Below, piece after piece: positions 1 to 8,438 of a DNA stretch of 64,000 nt. The notes under the pieces are model-generated. The model was not told the origin of the DNA. It searched no databases and saw only the letters and a list, made by a program, of their open reading frames with translations. The stretch covers positions 297,268 through 361,267 of the forward strand of contig JAEZKK010000011.1 of the NCBI GenBank assembly GCA_023415495.1, in the 5' to 3' direction. Origin of the DNA: Bacteroidota bacterium (GTDB taxonomy: Bacteria > Bacteroidota > Bacteroidia > Bacteroidales > P3). The position numbers were made by a program, and so were the translations under genes. Numbering within the stretch: position 1 is the first letter of the stretch; each line of letters starts with the position of its first letter.

Positions 1-1288
1 CTTTAGTATTGCCTTGTTTTTTGCAAGCTATAAATTAGTAATCTTTGCCTTAATAATCCTCCCTCTTGCAGCCTTGCTTATTCGCAGAATAGGTCAAAGT
101 CTTAAACGCAACTCTCAAAAGGGACAGAAAGAAATTGCAAACCTAATCAGTACAACCGAAGAGGCAATTGGTGGAACGAGGGTAATCAGAGCATATAATG
201 CACAAAATATAATTAAGGAGAAGTTCTCAAACCAAAATAATCAATATACTAAATTACTAACTAAGATTTATCGCCGTAGAGAGCTTGCTTCGCCTTTAAC
301 CGAAGTATTTGCAATTCTTGCAATGGTATTGATAGTATTGTTTGGGGGTATAATGGTTATTGATAATGAGCTTCACCCAAGTATATTAATAGGGTTTGTA
401 ATCCTCTTTGCAAGGATAATCTCCCCAATTCAAAGCTTAACCACTGCTTATTATAATCTTCAAAAAGGTTCTGTGGCAGCTGTTCGACTTTATGAAATTC
501 TTGATGCAAGCGAGAGGATTGAAGAAAGAGAGAATCCTTTAAACATTAGTAATTTAGAAAGAGATATAGTTTTAGATAAAGTTTCGTTTTCTTATGAGGA
601 TAATGGGAAAAAGGAATTGGTATTAGATGAAGTAAGTCTTAAGATTAAAAAAGGAGAAACAATTGCTATCGTTGGAGCTTCAGGAGCTGGTAAATCAACT
701 CTATTAGACCTTATTCCTCGTTTCCATGATTCTGAAAAGGGTAATGTATTAATAGATGGAATAGATATAAAAGATTTACATATAAATCAGCTTAGAGCCA
801 TTATAGGTATAGTATCTCAAAACTCTATTCTATTTAATGATACTATTTATGGGAATATATCTTTTGGAAAGATTTATTCAATGGATGAGGTTGTAGAGGC
901 AGCAAAGCTTGCTAATGCTCATGATTTTATTTCCAAACTTCCAAAGGGCTATTATACTAATATTGGAGATAGGGGACTTAACCTTTCGGGTGGTGAGCGT
1001 CAAAGAATATGTATTGCAAGGGCAATTATAAAGAATCCTTCAATTCTTCTATTAGACGAAGCAACCTCAGCCTTGGATACTCAAAGTGAAAAGCTTGTTC
1101 AAATCTCTTTAGAAAATCTTATGCGTGGCAGAACAACCCTTGTAATAGCTCATAGACTTTCAACTATTATCAATTCAGATAAGATAATTGTGATGGATAA
1201 GGGAAGAATAATAGAGGTTGGTAACCATAATGAATTAATTCAAAAACAAGGCGTTTACTCCAACTTAGTTAAGCTTCAAACTCTTTAG
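1..1288 (+). CDS. ABC transporter, MsbA/lipid-flippase type (5' partial)
   Basis: The reading frame is open from base 2, so the N-terminus lies outside the window; the TTG at 14 is an internal codon, not a start. About 429 residues remain of a family that is usually near 590-610. The visible part begins inside the transmembrane domain (hydrophobic stretches around 20-75 and 310-450) and carries a full nucleotide-binding domain: Walker A GASGAGKST near 674-700, signature LSGGERQR near 980-1005, Walker B ILLLDEATSAL near 1040-1075 and the switch histidine in AHRLST. One membrane plus one ATPase domain in a single chain is the homodimeric exporter arrangement of MsbA, which flips lipid A-core. 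The exact substrate is inferred only. Its stop overlaps the stop of the convergent cls gene by three bases. Confidence 0.85.
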   Translation, partial: FSIALFFASYKLVIFALIILPLAALLIRRIGQSLKRNSQKGQKEIANLISTTEEAIGGTRVIRAYNAQNIIKEKFSNQNNQYTKLLTKIYRRRELASPLTEVFAILAMVLIVLFGGIMVIDNELHPSILIGFVILFARIISPIQSLTTAYYNLQKGSVAAVRLYEILDASERIEERENPLNISNLERDIVLDKVSFSYEDNGKKELVLDEVSLKIKKGETIAIVGASGAGKSTLLDLIPRFHDSEKGNVLIDGIDIKDLHINQLRAIIGIVSQNSILFNDTIYGNISFGKIYSMDEVVEAAKLANAHDFISKLPKGYYTNIGDRGLNLSGGERQRICIARAIIKNPSILLLDEATSALDTQSEKLVQISLENLMRGRTTLVIAHRLSTIINSDKIIVMDKGRIIEVGNHNELIQKQGVYSNLVKLQTL

Positions 1289-2352
1289 AATAAATATCTG
1301 AAAGGTAGTAATACCCATTCGAAGAATTTCTCTATTCTTGGTCTTGTTTTCCAATTCTCGTAATTAAAGCTAATGCAATTCTCATAAGTAGCTTCGAAAT
1401 GTCTTTGAAGTTTTTCTATTACTTCTATTTCATCACCAATCAATGCTAATTCGTATTGGTAACGGAAGCTGCGGTAATCGAAGTTAGAAGAAGAGATTGA
1501 GAATAGCTTATTATCGATCATTAATCCCTTAGCATGGAGGTTACCCTGAGTATAGAAGCATAGCTCCACTCCCGACAAATGCAATTCTCCAAGATATTTC
1601 CTTCTAATAATATCCACAAGCCTAACATCCGAATGGTGTGGAGTCATAACCCTTACCCTAACACCTCTTTCAACTGCATCGGAGAGCTTCTTTCTCAGTA
1701 TATGCCCTGGCAAGAAATATGGAGTCTCGATAATTATCTCCTCTTTTGCCTCATCAATCATTTTCTCATACTGATTCTTTATCCTTTGACGATACATATT
1801 AGGCACATCTTGAATAAATAACCAAGAGTAAAGATGCATATCCCTCTTATAACTCAAATTAGAGAATGAATATTTATTATAGGAACGGAAACTATCTCTA
1901 AAAGAGCGAATAAAAAGTCTGGTAAGATCTTTATCATCTATCCTTAGGTTAAGCTCTCTCCAAGAAAGAGAGTAAGCAGTAATATTCGATGAGCCAATAT
2001 AGGAAATTTGATTATCAATAATTATTAGCTTTCTATGGTTGCGGCAATGGTTCTTAACGAAATAAGCTCTTTCGAAATTCATCTTCTTATAAACCCTTAC
2101 CTCACCACCCAAATCAATCAAATGAGAAAAGAAACCTAAATCAGTCCCGCTTCCCCAAGCATCAATCAAGACCTTAACCCTAACCCCTCTATTGGCACTA
2201 TCAATCAAAGCATTTAAGAACTTCTCACCCATAGCATCCTGACCAAATCGATAAATCTCAAGGCAAATACTCTTAGTAGCCGAGGAGATATCCTTAAGCA
2301 TCAAAGAGAAAAGCTCTAAATTATCATCAATTACCTGGTACTTACTATTCAT
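1285..2352 (-). CDS. cls: Cardiolipin synthase / phospholipase D family protein
   Basis: Two HxKxxxxD phosphatidyltransferase motifs mark the PLD superfamily: H106-K108-D113 followed by GSSN, and H273-K275-D280 followed by SSSNFDYRS. Tandem motifs with this spacing fit bacterial cardiolipin synthase, which joins two phosphatidyl units at the membrane. At 355 residues it lacks the two N-terminal membrane helices of ClsA, so it looks more like the soluble ClsB/ClsC-like form. The ATG at 2352 is preferred over the TTG two codons upstream. Its promoter and first eight codons lie inside an 89-bp sequence that is repeated on the far side of the neighbouring KilA-N gene, so the present leader is probably a duplicate. 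Substrate specificity is not proven. Confidence 0.8.
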   Translation of the reverse strand: MNSKYQVIDDNLELFSLMLKDISSATKSICLEIYRFGQDAMGEKFLNALIDSANRGVRVKVLIDAWGSGTDLGFFSHLIDLGGEVRVYKKMNFERAYFVKNHCRNHRKLIIIDNQISYIGSSNITAYSLSWRELNLRIDDKDLTRLFIRSFRDSFRSYNKYSFSNLSYKRDMHLYSWLFIQDVPNMYRQRIKNQYEKMIDEAKEEIIIETPYFLPGHILRKKLSDAVERGVRVRVMTPHHSDVRLVDIIRRKYLGELHLSGVELCFYTQGNLHAKGLMIDNKLFSISSSNFDYRSFRYQYELALIGDEIEVIEKLQRHFEATYENCISFNYENWKTRPRIEKFFEWVLLPFRYLF

Positions 2353-2416
2353 AGTCAAAACTAAAACTATTTACGCATTAAGAAAGACAAAGTTACAAAT
2401 AATCTTTCATAAAAGA
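2328..2416. repeat. 89-bp direct repeat, copy 1 (cls leader)
   Basis: Identical to 3375-3463 except for one base (2349 T versus 3396 C). It contains the -7 box, the 5' leader and the first eight codons of cls. The two copies lie 1047 bp apart and enclose the KilA-N gene. Confidence 0.95.
2388..2395 (-). promoter_or_regulatory. -7 promoter box of cls
   Basis: The minus strand reads TAACTTTG, an exact TAnnTTTG Bacteroidetes -7 box, 36 bases before the cls ATG. It lies within the 89-bp direct repeat. Confidence 0.6.
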
Positions 2417-2532
2417 CAAAAAAATACGTTACACAAAAATGAATCGCATCTAAATAGGGTAAAAAAGAAATAGAATCAATATCCAAAACTTTTCAATAAG
2501 TTTAATTAATCCAGTAATAAGGGAATGAATAG

Positions 2533-3345
2533 TTATTTAAGTAATTTTCTTTTATCTACATCATGTAAAATAATCATTTGCTGAATCGCTATTTTATTAA
2601 GCTTTATCAATCTTTCTTTTTGAGGAATTTTATCATTTATAAATACCGCATTTAAATTCTCCAAGTTTGATAAGCAAATTAATTCATTAATTGAGGCATA
2701 ATCTCTAATATTACCTTTTAAATCAGGATTTGCATCTCTCCATTGTTTTGCTGTAATCCCAAATAAAGCAACATTAAGCACATCAGCTTCATTCGCATAA
2801 ATTATAGAAATTTGTTCTGATGAGAGTTTTTGAGGAATCAGATTTTGTTTAATTGCATTAGTGTGTATATGATAATTTAATTTCGTTAACTCACGTTTTG
2901 AAGACCATCCAAGTTGTTTTTGTTCATCCTCTTTAAGTCTTTGAAATTCATTAATCAAATACAATTTAAAAGGGACACTTATAGCTGAACCAAATTCAAA
3001 TGCAATATCTTTATGAGCATAAGTCCCCCCATATTTACCCTTTCTTACAATTATACCTATTGCATTTGTCTTATCAATCCATTCAGAAACACTTAACACA
3101 AAACTTGGTAATCCAGCTTGAGTTTTAAAGTGGTCAAATTCGACCACTTTAAAATTTGGATTATTTATCTGTTCCCATGTTCCTAAGAATTCAAGAGTAT
3201 AACGACTTCTCAACCAATTTTTAATAATATCAGCAGCACGACTAATACCTTCTTTCGCATTCGCCATATCTGTAAGAGAAATGTAATCCCTATCTTCTAA
3301 TGAAATAATTGATATTTCTGTATCCTTTACATTTATTTTTGCCAT
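2533..3345 (-). CDS. KilA-N domain DNA-binding protein
   Basis: A 270-residue protein with an N-terminal KilA-N domain, seen in the run DRDYISLTDMANAK, the conserved IIKNWLRSR segment, and the later GGTYAHKDIAFEFGSAIS and FKLYLINEFQRLK motifs that are diagnostic of this fold. KilA-N proteins bind DNA and occur in phages, plasmids and as single chromosomal genes; some are antirepressors. The ATG at 3345 (MAKIN) is chosen over the TTG at 3360. The gene follows a duplicate of the cls promoter and start codons by some 20 bases, so it probably uses that promoter. Direct repeats at both ends suggest a recent single-gene insertion. The cellular role is unknown. Confidence 0.85.
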   Translation of the reverse strand: MAKINVKDTEISIISLEDRDYISLTDMANAKEGISRAADIIKNWLRSRYTLEFLGTWEQINNPNFKVVEFDHFKTQAGLPSFVLSVSEWIDKTNAIGIIVRKGKYGGTYAHKDIAFEFGSAISVPFKLYLINEFQRLKEDEQKQLGWSSKRELTKLNYHIHTNAIKQNLIPQKLSSEQISIIYANEADVLNVALFGITAKQWRDANPDLKGNIRDYASINELICLSNLENLNAVFINDKIPQKERLIKLNKIAIQQMIILHDVDKRKLLK

Positions 3346-3366
3346 AAGAGATTCTTTCAAATAAGA

Positions 3367-3399
3367 CTACAAAGCAATTACCTGGTACTTACTATCCAT
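3367..3399 (-). pseudogene. Ten-codon remnant of the cls start
   Basis: On the minus strand the second copy of the 89-bp repeat starts MDSKYQVI, matching the cls start MNSKYQVI with one change, then departs and stops after ten codons (MDSKYQVIAL). The KilA-N gene begins about 20 bases further on. It reads as the decapitated original cls start, or as a leader peptide translated ahead of KilA-N. Confidence 0.7.
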
Positions 3400-3463
3400 A
3401 GTCAAAACTAAAACTATTTACGCATTAAGAAAGACAAAGTTACAAATAATCTTTCATAAAAGA
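3375..3463. repeat. 89-bp direct repeat, copy 2
   Basis: Second copy of 2328-2416, 88 of 89 bases identical, upstream of the KilA-N gene. It carries the same TAACTTTG box (3435-3442, minus strand). Confidence 0.95.
3435..3442 (-). promoter_or_regulatory. -7 promoter box for the KilA-N gene
   Basis: TAACTTTG on the minus strand, in copy 2 of the direct repeat and 90 bases before the KilA-N ATG. It is the only good TAnnTTTG match in that leader. Confidence 0.55.
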
Positions 3464-3481
3464 ATAGAGATTAAGAAAAAA

Positions 3482-3616
3482 TGGAATCAAATTACAGCGA
3501 AATAGAATCAAATTACAGAAAACTAACTCTTGATTCTAAAAAAATAGAATCAAATTACATTTTCGTAGAATCAAGAGATAGTTCTCTTAACACAAATCTT
3601 AATTAACAATAGGTTA
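3482..3616 (+). repeat. 21-bp-pitch word array, copy A
   Basis: The word GAATCAAATTACA starts at 3484, 3505 and 3547. A diverged word GAATCAAGAG starts at 3568, and the inverse form ACTCTTGATTC starts at 3526. All five lie on one 21-bp grid. Arms at 3524-3541 and 3565-3582 can pair with one mismatch. The whole block recurs in opposite orientation at 42667-42801. From 3484 to 3606, 115 of 123 bases are identical to that copy. A frame of 41 codons (3481-3606) is open in both copies, but every codon that differs is non-synonymous, so it is not scored as a gene. The rest of the gap 3464-3717 holds only the ung promoter. Confidence 0.9.
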
Positions 3617-3685
3617 TAATGACTAAAAACAAACCCAATATCCATTATTTTTTAATAGAATAATCTCCCGTTCAAATATTATTTC

Positions 3686-3693
3686 TATCTTTG
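3686..3693 (+). promoter_or_regulatory. -7 promoter box of ung
   Basis: TATCTTTG, exact TAnnTTTG, 24 bases before the ung ATG. Confidence 0.7.
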
Positions 3694-3717
3694 AAACTCG
3701 AATAAATAATATTATCT

Positions 3718-4380
3718 ATGGAAGTGAAAATTGAGGAGAGTTGGTTGGGGGTTTTGGGTGGGGAGTTTGAGAAGGAGTATTTTCTTAGGCTTTGTGATTT
3801 TGTGAGACAGGAGTATAGGACAAAGATTATTTATCCTAAGGGTGATGAGATTTTTAATGCGTTTAATTTATGTCCTTTTTCAAATACCAAGATAGTAATC
3901 ATTGGTCAAGACCCTTATCATGAGCCAAATCAAGCTCACGGGCTTTGCTTTTCGGTGAAGGAACCTACTCCTATTCCTCCTTCTTTACAAAATATTTATA
4001 AGGAAATAGAAAGCGACCTTGGGATTAAACCAAGAGAAACTGGCGATTTGACCTCATGGGCAAGGCAGGGAGTATTATTATTAAATGCCACTCTAACTGT
4101 TCAGGCACATCGAGCTGGCTCGCACCAGAACAAGGGCTGGGAGGAGTTTACCGATTCAGTTATTAGAATTATCTCTGAGAAAAAGAAGAATGTTGTGTTT
4201 ATCCTTTGGGGAGCTTATGCACAAAAGAAGTCTGTACTTATAGATGAGACAAAACATCTAATACTTATATCCCCTCATCCTTCTCCACTTTCAGCATATA
4301 GGGGGTTCTTTGGAAACAAACATTTCTCAAAGGCAAACGATTATTTAGAAACTAAGGGTATTAGCCCGATTCATTGGTAA
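3718..4380 (+). CDS. ung: Uracil-DNA glycosylase
   Basis: Family 1 UDG, 220 residues, the normal length. It excises uracil from DNA as the first step of base excision repair. The water-activating motif GQDPYHEPNQAHG is intact (D65, Y67), the LLLNATLTV uracil-binding strand is present, and the leucine-loop motif HPSPLSAYRGFFG carries the catalytic histidine H187. The ATG at 3718 is preceded by a good -7 box. The gene is convergent with atpB, whose stop abuts its own with no spacer, and no terminator hairpin is seen between them. Confidence 0.97.
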   Translation: MEVKIEESWLGVLGGEFEKEYFLRLCDFVRQEYRTKIIYPKGDEIFNAFNLCPFSNTKIVIIGQDPYHEPNQAHGLCFSVKEPTPIPPSLQNIYKEIESDLGIKPRETGDLTSWARQGVLLLNATLTVQAHRAGSHQNKGWEEFTDSVIRIISEKKKNVVFILWGAYAQKKSVLIDETKHLILISPHPSPLSAYRGFFGNKHFSKANDYLETKGISPIHW

Positions 4381-5469
4381 TTAGTGCTTTTCTGCAACTT
4401 CCTTCTTATGATGATTCTCCTCGTATGCCATACCAATATAGATAGCAGATAGAAGAGTAAAGACATAGGCTTGGATATATGCAACTAAAAGCTCTATAAG
4501 GCTCATAAACAAGCTAAAGAGAATTGGAATAGGAGAGACTCCATAACCAACTGCAATATTTTGAGAACCGAATATAAATATAATTGACATAAAGCCAAGT
4601 ATAATGATGTGTCCTGCAGTTATGTTTGCAAAAAGACGTATCATTAGGGAGAAAGGCTTTGTAAATATACCAATAAATTCGACTAAAGGCATTAGAGGAA
4701 TAGGAATCTTTAACCACCATGGCACTCCAGGCATATTTACTATATGAGTCCAATAACCTTTATTAGCATAGAAATTAGTAAAGAAAAATGTGAATAAAGC
4801 AAGTACAAGAGTTACAGCAATATTCCCAGTAACATTAGCTCCACCAGGGAAGAAAGGAACTAATCCCATAATATTGGAAACAAAGATAAAGCAAAATACA
4901 GTTAGCAAAAATGGGAGAAATTTCTCATGGCGTTTCTTTCCAATAGCTGGGATTGCAATATCGTCTCTAATGAAAAGTATTACAAACTCAACAAAGGTAA
5001 GCAAACCCTTAGGAGCCTTACCAACGCTCTTTTTCGATTTGCGACTTGCCTTAATAACCAAAAAGCTAATTATAAAAACCACAACAAAGATAGAGAAAAC
5101 ATTCTTGGTAATAGAAAAATCTAAAGGAGTCTCGCCAGTCCATTTATCATTCTCATCAACGCAGAGAACCTTGCCAAAGGCACCCTCACCGTCTTCCACA
5201 GTGCCAAGTTTAAAGCCTTTATAGCTTGAGTGTCCGTGATGGAAACGACTTGAAAGAAATACTTCTAACTTCCCTTCATGATATAGAATAACAGGAAGAG
5301 GAACAGAAATATGTTTATCATCAATGGAGATTATATGCCAAGAGTGGTCATCAACAATATGCCCCAGAATCATTTCTCCAGCATTATATGGTTTCTTTTC
5401 TGTCTCAGAGGCAATTAACATATTGCTTAGAGAGAATAATATTGTAAAGAATAAAAGTATTTTTTTCAT
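4381..5469 (-). CDS. atpB: F0F1 ATP synthase subunit a
   Basis: Membrane subunit that forms the two proton half-channels against the c-ring. The essential arginine is R278 in the motif SLMIRLFANITAGH, and the C-terminal part has the expected hydrophobic helices. The 362-residue length reflects a Bacteroidetes-type N-terminal extension: a signal peptide (about 1-20) and a roughly 100-residue periplasmic region with several histidines. The gene stands alone on the minus strand, more than 11 kb from atpE-F-H-A-G, although subunit a is commonly next to subunit c. Subunits beta and epsilon are not in the window. Confidence 0.95.
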   Translation of the reverse strand: MKKILLFFTILFSLSNMLIASETEKKPYNAGEMILGHIVDDHSWHIISIDDKHISVPLPVILYHEGKLEVFLSSRFHHGHSSYKGFKLGTVEDGEGAFGKVLCVDENDKWTGETPLDFSITKNVFSIFVVVFIISFLVIKASRKSKKSVGKAPKGLLTFVEFVILFIRDDIAIPAIGKKRHEKFLPFLLTVFCFIFVSNIMGLVPFFPGGANVTGNIAVTLVLALFTFFFTNFYANKGYWTHIVNMPGVPWWLKIPIPLMPLVEFIGIFTKPFSLMIRLFANITAGHIIILGFMSIIFIFGSQNIAVGYGVSPIPILFSLFMSLIELLVAYIQAYVFTLLSAIYIGMAYEENHHKKEVAEKH

Positions 5470-5489
5470 AGACTGTTTAAATCAGAGGG

Positions 5490-5497
5490 CAAATTTA
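5490..5497 (-). promoter_or_regulatory. -7 promoter box of atpB
   Basis: Minus strand TAAATTTG, a TAnnTTTG match 21 bases before the atpB ATG, showing that atpB has its own promoter. Confidence 0.5.
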
Positions 5498-5537
5498 ATA
5501 AATAAATTCAAGAGTAAAAAATCTAAAGCAAATTTAT

Positions 5538-6533
5538 TTATTCCTCATACATAAGATTACAACCTCTAATAACGGAATTTTCCATTCTCCCTCTTATTTG
5601 AAATCCTCCATTTTCCAAAGAAATTCCCAAATCGTCGGTTGCAATAAAAGAGCAGGAATAGATATTTGCAAGGTCAATAACATTAATGCCTCCAACCTTA
5701 TCTGGTTGAATATAAGTAAATGGGTCGTGAATATCTCTAACCATTACCTTCATTTGGCTTGGAGTAAAGAAAACTCCATTATCTAAAGAATAAGCCTGAG
5801 ATAATAATTCACACATACCATATTCAGAGGCAATACTCCTTACTCCCAACCCTTCTTTCAAAATAGAATATAGCTCTTCCTTAATCATTTCCTTTCTTCT
5901 CCCCTTCATGCCCCCTGTCTCAAAAACAATAACATCATCTCCCAATTCCAATCTCTCCAATTCAATTAAATCTAAAAGAGCATAGGTAGTAGCAAAGAGA
6001 ATAGTTTTAATCCCCTTTTCTTTATTTCTCTTTAATAGGGAAATAACCTCTGGGAGATTATCCTTGTAAAAACCACTTTCCTTATAATTGCTATTTCTAA
6101 TAAAGTAATCAATCATATAGATAAGAGAGGAATTGGCTTGAGAAAGATAGTTAGGAAGTAGTGCAATAAACATATAGTCGTTGGGATTAGGCAGAAACGT
6201 TTGGTAGCTATGAATAAAACTCTTCTGGTAAATATTTAAATCATAGATATAATGATAACTGTTTTGAGTATTAGTTGTCCCTGAACTTTTGAAGAAATGA
6301 GAAGGCTTAGAGTCGAAGCTAAGAACCTTATGAGTTCGGAAAAAACTAATAGGCAAAAAAGGGATATCCTCTATTTTCTTTATGGATTCAATATCCTTTG
6401 AAACTAAATTACACCATTGATTATAAACCTTATTATTTTTGTATTGAAAACGGAAAATTTCTAAAGCCAATTTGTTAAATTCTTCTTGTGTCGATACCTT
6501 AAAGATTTTAAAGAGAAATTCTTCTGTAATCAT
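5538..6533 (-). CDS. LuxE/PaaK-like acyl-protein synthetase family protein
   Basis: About 331 residues related to LuxE acyl-protein synthetases and the ANL adenylating enzymes. Visible family features are the early IPFLPISFFRTHKV stretch, the SSGTTNTQNSYH phosphate-binding-like motif and a later EYGMCELLSQAY segment that matches the acyl-adenylate motif position. In many Bacteroidetes such genes are annotated simply as acyltransferases; no luciferase genes are present, so a bioluminescence role is not implied. ATG at 6533 is preferred over TTG at 6539. It diverges from mrdA with a 50-base gap. Substrate unknown. Confidence 0.7.
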   Translation of the reverse strand: MITEEFLFKIFKVSTQEEFNKLALEIFRFQYKNNKVYNQWCNLVSKDIESIKKIEDIPFLPISFFRTHKVLSFDSKPSHFFKSSGTTNTQNSYHYIYDLNIYQKSFIHSYQTFLPNPNDYMFIALLPNYLSQANSSLIYMIDYFIRNSNYKESGFYKDNLPEVISLLKRNKEKGIKTILFATTYALLDLIELERLELGDDVIVFETGGMKGRRKEMIKEELYSILKEGLGVRSIASEYGMCELLSQAYSLDNGVFFTPSQMKVMVRDIHDPFTYIQPDKVGGINVIDLANIYSCSFIATDDLGISLENGGFQIRGRMENSVIRGCNLMYEE

Positions 6534-6557
6534 AATCAATTTATAGGTTTTTATACG

Positions 6558-6565
6558 TATTTTTG
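6558..6565 (+). promoter_or_regulatory. -7 promoter box of mrdA operon
   Basis: TATTTTTG, TAnnTTTG match. It covers the TTG at 6563 that would give a longer protein, which favours the ATG at 6584; AGGAG at 6572-6576 lies seven bases before that ATG. Confidence 0.55.
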
Positions 6566-6583
6566 CAATTCAGGAGCAAAGAT

Positions 6584-8425
6584 ATGAAAAATACACTTTC
6601 GTCAAGGCGTTTTATTGTTATGGGTATATTTATTACAGTTGGGATAATATACGCCATAAGGCTTTTATTCCTTCAAGTCTTTGACGATTCCTATGCTCAG
6701 CTTGCTAATAGAAATGCTTTGAGGTTTGTAACTCAATACCCTTCGAGAGGGCTTATCTATGATAGGAATGGGAAATTATTAGTATATAACGAGCTTGTAT
6801 ATGACCTTATGGTTGTACCAAGACAGGTGAAACCTTTAGATACAGCTTTATTTTGTGAATTAGTAGGGATAACCAAGGATGAGTTTAATGATAAGATGAA
6901 AAAGGCGAGGACTTATTCTACCTATGCACCATCCATTTTCGAGAAGCAAATATCCAAGGAAGACTTCGGGCCAATCCAAGAGAAGCTTTATCAATTCCCA
7001 GGCTTTTACTCTCAAAACAGAACATTAAGATATTATCCAAAAGCATTAGCGGCTCACGTATTAGGGTATATTGGAGAGGTAAACGATAATATAATTAAGA
7101 AAAACCCTTATTATAAGAGTGGAGACTATATAGGGATTAGTGGATTAGAGAAATATTATGAGGATATACTAAGAGGACAGAAGGGGAATAAGATTACTCT
7201 TGTAGATGTTCATAATAGGGAGAAGGGTTCTTTTCAAGAAGGGAAATACGATACTGCGGCTATTGCTGGAGAGAATCTTTATTCCACTATTGATTTAGAA
7301 TTACAGGAATATGCTGAGAGTTTGATGAAAAACAAAAGAGGCTCTATTGTAGCGATTGAACCCTCAACTGGAGAGGTACTTTGCTTTGTATCTGCTCCAT
7401 TCTATGACCCAAATCTTTTAGTAGGTAGGGTTAGAGGAAAGAATTATAATAAACTAATCAAAGACCCAGCCCAGCCCTTATTTAATAGAGCATTAATGGC
7501 AGAATACGCACCTGGCTCAATATTCAAGGTTGCACAAGCTATGATTGCATTAGACCTCGGAGTTATTACTTCAAATGCAGGGTTTGCATGTGATAGAAGT
7601 CTTGTTGGATGTCATGCTCACCCCTCGGCTGCCAATGTTAGGGATGCAATTAAGATGTCATGTAATCCTTATTTTTATCGGGTTTATCAAAAGATAATTA
7701 TGCAAAAGTCAGAAAACGATAAGGTGGATTCTAAATATGGGTTAAGTCTTTGGGATGAAGAAATGTATAAGATGGGATTTGGAAAGAAATTGGATATAGA
7801 CCTTCCTAATGTTCTCTCTGGCTATATACCAGATACTAATTTCTATAATAAATGGTATAAGGGACAATGGAATTTCTATACTATATATTCTAATTCCATT
7901 GGTCAGGGAGAGGTTCAGGTAATTCCTCTTCAAATGGCAAACTTTGCTGCAGTTGTTGCAAACAGAGGGTGGTATATTAATCCCCACCTTGTAAGATATT
8001 TTGGTGATGATAATACTAAGAAAAGAAATACTAAATATCAAAAGAAACACTTCTCTTTAATCTCTAAGGATTACTGGAATATTGCAGTTGAGGGAATGTG
8101 GGCAGTAGTACATGAGGGAGGTGGAACTGCAAGAAGGGCAAGAATAGATGATATTGAGGTTTGTGGCAAGACAGGTACTGTTCAAAACAATGGTGCAGAC
8201 CACTCAGTATTTATTTGTTTTGCTCCTAAGGATAACCCAAAAATTGCAATATCGGTTTATATCGAGAATGCAGCTGGAGGCGGTGGAACTTGGGCTGCTC
8301 CTATTGCAAGTCTTGTTGCAGAGAAATATATTAGAGGAGAGGTTTTGAGAAAGGATGTAGAAAAGACATATTTAGAGGCTGCACCATGTCAAGCACTTCC
8401 ACTTAGAAAAGTAGTCCAGAATTAA
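6584..8425 (+). CDS. mrdA: Penicillin-binding protein 2 (elongasome transpeptidase)
   Basis: Class B PBP that cross-links peptidoglycan during side-wall growth. One N-terminal membrane anchor (about residues 8-28) is followed by a dimerisation domain and a transpeptidase domain with all three active-site motifs: S312-x-x-K315 in APGSIFK, S359-C-N361, and K529-T-G. Length 613 residues is normal. The ATG at 6584 is chosen because the upstream TTG falls in the promoter. It is followed by rodA after 13 bases, the usual PBP2-RodA pair whose products form one glycosyltransferase-transpeptidase complex. Confidence 0.95.
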   Translation: MKNTLSSRRFIVMGIFITVGIIYAIRLLFLQVFDDSYAQLANRNALRFVTQYPSRGLIYDRNGKLLVYNELVYDLMVVPRQVKPLDTALFCELVGITKDEFNDKMKKARTYSTYAPSIFEKQISKEDFGPIQEKLYQFPGFYSQNRTLRYYPKALAAHVLGYIGEVNDNIIKKNPYYKSGDYIGISGLEKYYEDILRGQKGNKITLVDVHNREKGSFQEGKYDTAAIAGENLYSTIDLELQEYAESLMKNKRGSIVAIEPSTGEVLCFVSAPFYDPNLLVGRVRGKNYNKLIKDPAQPLFNRALMAEYAPGSIFKVAQAMIALDLGVITSNAGFACDRSLVGCHAHPSAANVRDAIKMSCNPYFYRVYQKIIMQKSENDKVDSKYGLSLWDEEMYKMGFGKKLDIDLPNVLSGYIPDTNFYNKWYKGQWNFYTIYSNSIGQGEVQVIPLQMANFAAVVANRGWYINPHLVRYFGDDNTKKRNTKYQKKHFSLISKDYWNIAVEGMWAVVHEGGGTARRARIDDIEVCGKTGTVQNNGADHSVFICFAPKDNPKIAISVYIENAAGGGGTWAAPIASLVAEKYIRGEVLRKDVEKTYLEAAPCQALPLRKVVQN

Positions 8426-8438
8426 TATAAGAAAAAAA

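Noticed and set aside
2533..3463. A complete insertion sequence around the KilA-N gene
   Set aside because: No transposase and no terminal inverted repeats; the 89-bp repeats are direct and derive from cls.
4790..5224. A 144-codon frame antisense to atpB, and other long antisense frames (for example 25493-25933, 48113-48493)
   Set aside because: They are shadows of strongly conserved genes on the other strand with no family features of their own.
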